DNA of 64,000 bases from an uncultured SAR116 cluster alpha proteobacterium (lineage in GTDB: Bacteria > Pseudomonadota > Alphaproteobacteria > Puniceispirillales > Marisalimonadaceae), in assembly GCA_902533695.1 (NCBI GenBank), contig CACAMV010000002.1:1-64000 (forward strand). The letters run 5' to 3'. The notes below the pieces were generated by a model, which had not been told where the DNA came from, did no database searches, and saw nothing but the letters and a program-made list of their open reading frames with translations. The position numbers were made by a program, and so were the translations under genes. How positions within the stretch are numbered: position 1 is the first letter of the stretch; every line of letters begins with the position of its first letter. Positions 59,920 to 64,000 of the stretch are shown piece by piece.

Positions 59920-60894
59920 ATGATAATTGATAGTCATGCACATTTAGTTCCACCTGACTTAATTGAAGAAATTAAAGATGTTTCATCAGATTTTCCCTCT
60001 ATTGAAATTATTTCATCTGACAAAAGTATTAGTTTTTCTTTTTCTAAAAATAAATCTACCAGACCAATTAATCATAAGCTGAGTGATGTAAAAGAAAGAA
60101 TAAATTGGATGGATCATCAAAATATAGATATGCAGGTTGTTGGAGGATGGGTTGATATGTTTGGTTATCAAATCCCTGCAGAGGAAGGCATAAGATGGTC
60201 TGAAATTATAAATCGTCATCTAAAGACTTTTTCAGATAAAAGTAATGGTCGATTCTTATCTTTAGCTACTTTGCCAATGCAGGATGGTAAAGCAGCTGCC
60301 ATGGTTTTAGATGATGTTCATAAACAAGGTTTTAAAGGTGCAATGATTGGGACTCAACCTAAGGGAGTTGGGGGTGTTCTTGATGATCCCTCATTAACAC
60401 CTTTTTGGGAGACTGCTGACAAGAATAGATCAATATTATTTATTCATCCGATGTTTGATTCAGGAGATATAAGAGTTGATGATTATGGTATGAATAATGC
60501 TGTAGGTAGAATTACTGATACTATCATAGCTATATCTCGAATTATATATTCCGGTCACGTAGAACGTTATAGAAACGCTCGTATCGTAATTGGCATGGGA
60601 GGCGCTGGTTTTCCATACATTATTGGTCGTTTGATGCATAATTTCAAGCTTCATGCGGATATTTTATTTGATCCAAAATTCGCTTTATCAAGCATGTATT
60701 ATGACACTGTAATTCATGATCCTTCAGCTCTTGCGTTCTTGATCGAAAAAGTTGGTTTTGAACGTATAATGTTAGGTTCTGACATGCCTTTTCCTATTGG
60801 TGATCTTGAGCCTATGAATATTTTAAAAAATATAGAAAATGAACAGCGTTTGTCTATTCTTGGTAACACGACAAAAAACCTTTTTGGTTTGTAA
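59920..60894 (+). CDS. Amidohydrolase family protein (ACMSD-like decarboxylase/hydrolase)
   Basis: IIDSHAHLVPPDL, LATLPMQDGKAAAMVLDDVHKQGFKGAMIGTQ, FERIMLGSDMPFPIGD. Confidence 0.88.
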   Translation: MIIDSHAHLVPPDLIEEIKDVSSDFPSIEIISSDKSISFSFSKNKSTRPINHKLSDVKERINWMDHQNIDMQVVGGWVDMFGYQIPAEEGIRWSEIINRHLKTFSDKSNGRFLSLATLPMQDGKAAAMVLDDVHKQGFKGAMIGTQPKGVGGVLDDPSLTPFWETADKNRSILFIHPMFDSGDIRVDDYGMNNAVGRITDTIIAISRIIYSGHVERYRNARIVIGMGGAGFPYIIGRLMHNFKLHADILFDPKFALSSMYYDTVIHDPSALAFLIEKVGFERIMLGSDMPFPIGDLEPMNILKNIENEQRLSILGNTTKNLFGL

Positions 60895-60928
60895 AAAATT
60901 ATTAAAAAGATCTAAAAGGACATAAATC

Positions 60929-61393
60929 ATGAAATTAAAATTATCTGGCACAGAGAAAATTGACGTCAGTTCTAAATTTTTATGGAATTCAATTATTGAT
61001 CCGAAAATTTTAAAAGAATGCATTCCAGGATGTCATGAAATGAAAGAGGTTTCTGATGGTGAGTACAAAATAGTATTGAACTTAAAAGTTGGTGCAGTTG
61101 GAGGGAGTTTTGATGGTAAAGTTAAATTATCTGATCAAAATCCACCCATAGCTTGTAAGCTGAATCTTTCTGGTGGGGGTACGTTGGGAACTGGAAAAGG
61201 CTATGCAAAAATAATTATAGATGAAAAAGCTAAAGGAACTTCTTTAATGAGATATGAAGGTGAAGGAGAAGTTGCTGGATTAGTTGCTGGAGTTGGTCAA
61301 AGGGTTCTTCTTGGCGTTGCAAAACATTTAGTAAAAAAATTTTTTTCGTCTATTAAAGTAAACTTATCAAACAATAGATCTCAATCCCAATGA
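60929..61393 (+). CDS. CoxG-like SRPBCC family protein
   Basis: MKLKLSGTEKIDVSSKFLWNSIIDPKILKECIPGCHEM, ARIGGGTLGTGKGYAKI-type CoxG pattern (LSGGGTLGTGKGYA). Confidence 0.88.
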   Translation: MKLKLSGTEKIDVSSKFLWNSIIDPKILKECIPGCHEMKEVSDGEYKIVLNLKVGAVGGSFDGKVKLSDQNPPIACKLNLSGGGTLGTGKGYAKIIIDEKAKGTSLMRYEGEGEVAGLVAGVGQRVLLGVAKHLVKKFFSSIKVNLSNNRSQSQ

Positions 61394-61551
61394 AAACGCC
61401 ATGCATAAAAGTATGTAAACTTCTAGATAGTGTATGTATAGGTTGCGGCAGAACATCTGAACAGATAACAATGTGGTCAAAATATACAAAAAGAGAACGA
61501 GAAAAAATTATTAAAGAAATTAAAAAAACACAAAATTTAAAAAATGTATGA
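61390..61551 (+). CDS. DUF1289 family protein (53 aa, not in ORF track)
   Basis: MKTPCIKVCKLLDSVCIGCGRTSEQITMWSKYTKREREKIIKEIKKTQNLKNV*; CxxxC...CxGCxRT DUF1289 pattern; overlaps both neighbours by a few nt. Confidence 0.85.
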   Translation: MKTPCIKVCKLLDSVCIGCGRTSEQITMWSKYTKREREKIIKEIKKTQNLKNV

Positions 61552-62221
61552 TCTAAAAAAAAAATTAACATTTTTAAAAATCACCCATATTCCCCGGGTT
61601 CCTTGGAGTTCAGTATCTGCCTTTAATCTAAAACCTGAATTAATCACTTTTTCTTATTTATTTTTTGGCTTGACGTTATTTGGATTAGGTGAGGCATTAT
61701 TAATTGTTTCTTCACTTGGTGTGACCCCCTGGACGGTATTAGCTGAAGGAGTGGCTATCAAATGTAAAATTAGTGTTGGTTTAGCAACATTTTTGATTAG
61801 TATAAGTATATTGATTTTGTGGATACCTCTTAAGCAAAAAATAGGTATTGGTACTATATCAAATGCTATAATTATAGCTTCTACTATAGATCTTTTTGTT
61901 TATCTTATTCCATTTGTAAATTCATATTATTTATCAATCTTTTACTTGGTTTTAGGGATTTTGTTTGTTGGTATTGGAAGCGGTTTTTATTTAACAACAA
62001 ACTTAGGTCCCGGAACAAGAGACGGTTTGATGAAGGGTATTTCAGAAAATTTTAAAAAACCAATTAGTATAGTTAGATTTAGTATTGAAACAACTGTGGT
62101 TATGTTAGGATGGTTTTTGGGAGGTACAGTTGGACTAGGCACTATATTATTTGCAGTTTTTATAGGACCTTTGATATCAATAACTTTATTTTTAATCAAA
62201 ATATTTTATAGAGAATGTTAA
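61544..62221 (+). CDS. YczE/YitT-like multi-pass membrane protein
   Basis: Several TM segments; GLGEALLIVSSLGVTPWTVLAEGVA and GSGFYLTTNLGPGTRDGLMKGI. Confidence 0.78.
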   Translation: MYDLKKKLTFLKITHIPRVPWSSVSAFNLKPELITFSYLFFGLTLFGLGEALLIVSSLGVTPWTVLAEGVAIKCKISVGLATFLISISILILWIPLKQKIGIGTISNAIIIASTIDLFVYLIPFVNSYYLSIFYLVLGILFVGIGSGFYLTTNLGPGTRDGLMKGISENFKKPISIVRFSIETTVVMLGWFLGGTVGLGTILFAVFIGPLISITLFLIKIFYREC

Positions 62222-62233
62222 AGCTTTAAAGTA

Positions 62234-63136
62234 ATGAATGATTTTAGAATTATAAGTTTATTTCCTAGTTCTTCTGACATTTTGTTTGATCTAAATTTAG
62301 AAAAACAATTGGTAGCTGTAAGTCATGAGTGCTTAGACAAAAATTACTATAATGATCTTCCTAGGGTTACATCTGCTTGCATAAATATAAATGTCTCCCA
62401 ACTCAAAATAGATTCTCAAGTTCGAAATAAATTAAAAAAAAATGAACCTATTTATAAAATTGATATTAATTTGATTAAAAAATTAAATCCAACTCACATT
62501 TTAACACAAGACACATGTGATGTTTGTGCTGTATCTTCAAATACAATAAAGGTGACCTTAAAGAATACAAGGTGTGAACTTCCAAAAAATATTAAAATAA
62601 TTTCTTTAAACGGCAAAACTTTTAGAGGTATTTGTGAAAATGTTTTATTGGTTGGGAAAATTTTTAATAAAAAGAATGAGGCTGATGAAATGGTTTGTTT
62701 GGCGACAAAAAAATGGAATTCATTAAAAAAAAGTAAAAATCAAAAGAAACTATTAATGTTGGAGTGGACAAATCCTCCATTTAGTCCAGGTCATTGGATT
62801 CCAGAGCAGATTGAATTAGCTGGTTTTGAGTGTTTATTTTCTTCACCTGGTGATGCTTCAAAGACCTTGACATGGGAAGAGGTTAAAAACAAGAATCCAG
62901 ATTATATTGGAGTAATTTGTTGTGGTTATAATCTAAATGAAAATAAAAAGTTTGCCGAAAATTTGTATAATTTGAGTTTGATTAAAAATGTAAAAGCTAT
63001 AAAAAAAGAAAATGTGTATTTTTTTGATTCCAAAAGTTTTTTTAGCAAACCTTCATTAAAAATTGTTGAGGGAGCAGAATTAATTTGTAATATATTAGGA
63101 AATAATAATTATACATATAGATGCATGAGGTCATAA
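62234..63136 (+). CDS. BtuF-like periplasmic-binding-fold protein without signal peptide
   Basis: MNDFRIISLFPSSSDILFDLNLEKQLVAVSHECL..., NPTHILTQDTCDVCAVS. Confidence 0.83.
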   Translation: MNDFRIISLFPSSSDILFDLNLEKQLVAVSHECLDKNYYNDLPRVTSACININVSQLKIDSQVRNKLKKNEPIYKIDINLIKKLNPTHILTQDTCDVCAVSSNTIKVTLKNTRCELPKNIKIISLNGKTFRGICENVLLVGKIFNKKNEADEMVCLATKKWNSLKKSKNQKKLLMLEWTNPPFSPGHWIPEQIELAGFECLFSSPGDASKTLTWEEVKNKNPDYIGVICCGYNLNENKKFAENLYNLSLIKNVKAIKKENVYFFDSKSFFSKPSLKIVEGAELICNILGNNNYTYRCMRS

Positions 63137-63912
63137 TGCTCAATGAACAACAAATTAAAAATTACCAAGTTGATGGATATGTTATCCCTGATTTTAAGAT
63201 GGCCGAAGAAGATCTTTTGGAAATAGAACATTTACACGATGATTTGATTGAAAAATATCCAAAATATTTAAATTATTGTCCTGCTATTCTTCAATATGAT
63301 GAAAGATTTTTAAAACATTGTTTAAATGAAAAGATATTAGATTTTGTTGAGCAGTTAATTGGTAATAACTTCGCTTTATGGAATTCTAGTTTTTTTGCTA
63401 AACCAGCTTTAAATGGTCACGCCACCCCTTGGCATCAGGATGGTCAATATTGGCCGATTAGACCATTGGCAACATGTACAGTTTGGTTGGCAATAGATGA
63501 TGCTACAGAAGAAAATGGATGTTTAAAATTCATTAAAGGATCTCATAAAGACAAAAAATTAAAAAAACATGAATTTAATAAAGATAAAAATTTAACCTTA
63601 AATCAGGAATTATTGAAAACTGAATATAATGAGAATGATTCTGTAAGTTTGATTTTAATGAGAGGCCAAATTTCATTGCACGATGTATATTTAGTTCATG
63701 GGTCAGAGGCAAATTTTTCAACAAATTCAAGAAGAGGAATGACTATGCGATTTATGCCAACGACCAGTGTTTTTGATCATGAATTGGCTAGAGAAAAATA
63801 TAATAATTTAAATGCTTCGAAATATTCAGATAGAAAAATATACCATGCTAGGGGAGTGGACAAATCGAATAAAAATATTTTAGAATATATGAGTACAAAA
63901 GATTTTAATTAG
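63136..63912 (+). CDS. Phytanoyl-CoA dioxygenase (PhyH) family protein
   Basis: YQVDGYVIPDF, TPWHQDGQYWPIRPLATCTVWLAIDDATEENGCLKFIKGSHK, HGSEANFSTNSRRGMTMRFMPT; ATG at 63136 preferred. Confidence 0.92.
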   Translation: MLNEQQIKNYQVDGYVIPDFKMAEEDLLEIEHLHDDLIEKYPKYLNYCPAILQYDERFLKHCLNEKILDFVEQLIGNNFALWNSSFFAKPALNGHATPWHQDGQYWPIRPLATCTVWLAIDDATEENGCLKFIKGSHKDKKLKKHEFNKDKNLTLNQELLKTEYNENDSVSLILMRGQISLHDVYLVHGSEANFSTNSRRGMTMRFMPTTSVFDHELAREKYNNLNASKYSDRKIYHARGVDKSNKNILEYMSTKDFN

Positions 63913-63920
63913 AGATTGAA

Positions 63921-64000
63921 ATGTTTCAAATTGATAAAAATGTTAGGAGATTAACAAAAGATGAAATTAATCAATATGAAGAATATGGTTATGTAACTGC
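63921..64000 (+). CDS. Second PhyH-like protein, 3' truncated by window edge
   Basis: MFQIDKNVRRLTKDEINQYEEYGYVT resembles PhyH N-terminus. Confidence 0.55.
   Translation, partial: MFQIDKNVRRLTKDEINQYEEYGYVT

Noticed and set aside
57534-61393. Second CO dehydrogenase because of the CoxG neighbour
   Set aside because: VRGFGQA in the large subunit is XDH-like, not CODH; CoxG-like proteins occur with many Mo hydroxylases.
54765-61400. Integrative genomic island at tRNA-Val
   Set aside because: No integrase and no repeated tRNA 3' segment seen; position next to a tRNA alone is not enough.
1-64000. CRISPR arrays, insertion sequences, phage genes, toxin-antitoxin or defence systems
   Set aside because: No spaced direct repeats, transposases, integrases or recognisable defence families seen in the ORFs.

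Overview
This window looks like a 64-kb chromosomal segment from an AT-rich, streamlined bacterium, probably a marine alphaproteobacterium (inferred from gene content and order, not proven). Coding density is very high, spacing is short, and I saw no CRISPR array, transposase or phage gene. From left to right it contains: (i) an acyl-CoA/organic-acid catabolic region (1-20 kb), with acyl-CoA synthetase, SDR, APH-like kinase and ACAD11-type dehydrogenase, then a hotdog protein, two paired ACADs, a 3-oxoacid CoA-transferase, RraA-like, FMN hydroxyacid oxidase, TPP enzyme, split AtuA and HIBADH-like genes; (ii) a housekeeping block (20-43.5 kb) with gor, class II DAHP synthase, NAPRTase, nadE, gltX, cysS, trmJ-like, rpsD, a first molybdenum hydroxylase operon, grxD-bolA-purLQSCB, map, rhomboid, panC and tRNA-Leu(UAA); (iii) a photolyase/CFA-synthase/DUF1365/amine-oxidase cluster resembling singlet-oxygen or light-stress regulons (44-50 kb), then mnmC; (iv) tRNA-Val(GAC), preceded by a non-coding region with a candidate sRNA/attenuator, and followed by a truncated amidohydrolase-like secreted protein, DsrE, a second molybdenum hydroxylase operon with an ACMSD-like amidohydrolase and CoxG, an unlisted DUF1289 ORF, a YczE-like membrane protein, a BtuF-like protein and two tandem PhyH-family genes. 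The most interesting leads are a levulinate/4-hydroxyacid (LvaA/C/D/E-like) gene set at 3-3936, a minus-strand RNA candidate with an anti-Shine-Dalgarno motif and terminator at about 54535-54630, the stress-type lipid/photolyase cluster, the second Mo-hydroxylase operon, and unusually good palindromes inside phr and mnmC. All functional calls are by-eye motif and family recognition. No database search was run.
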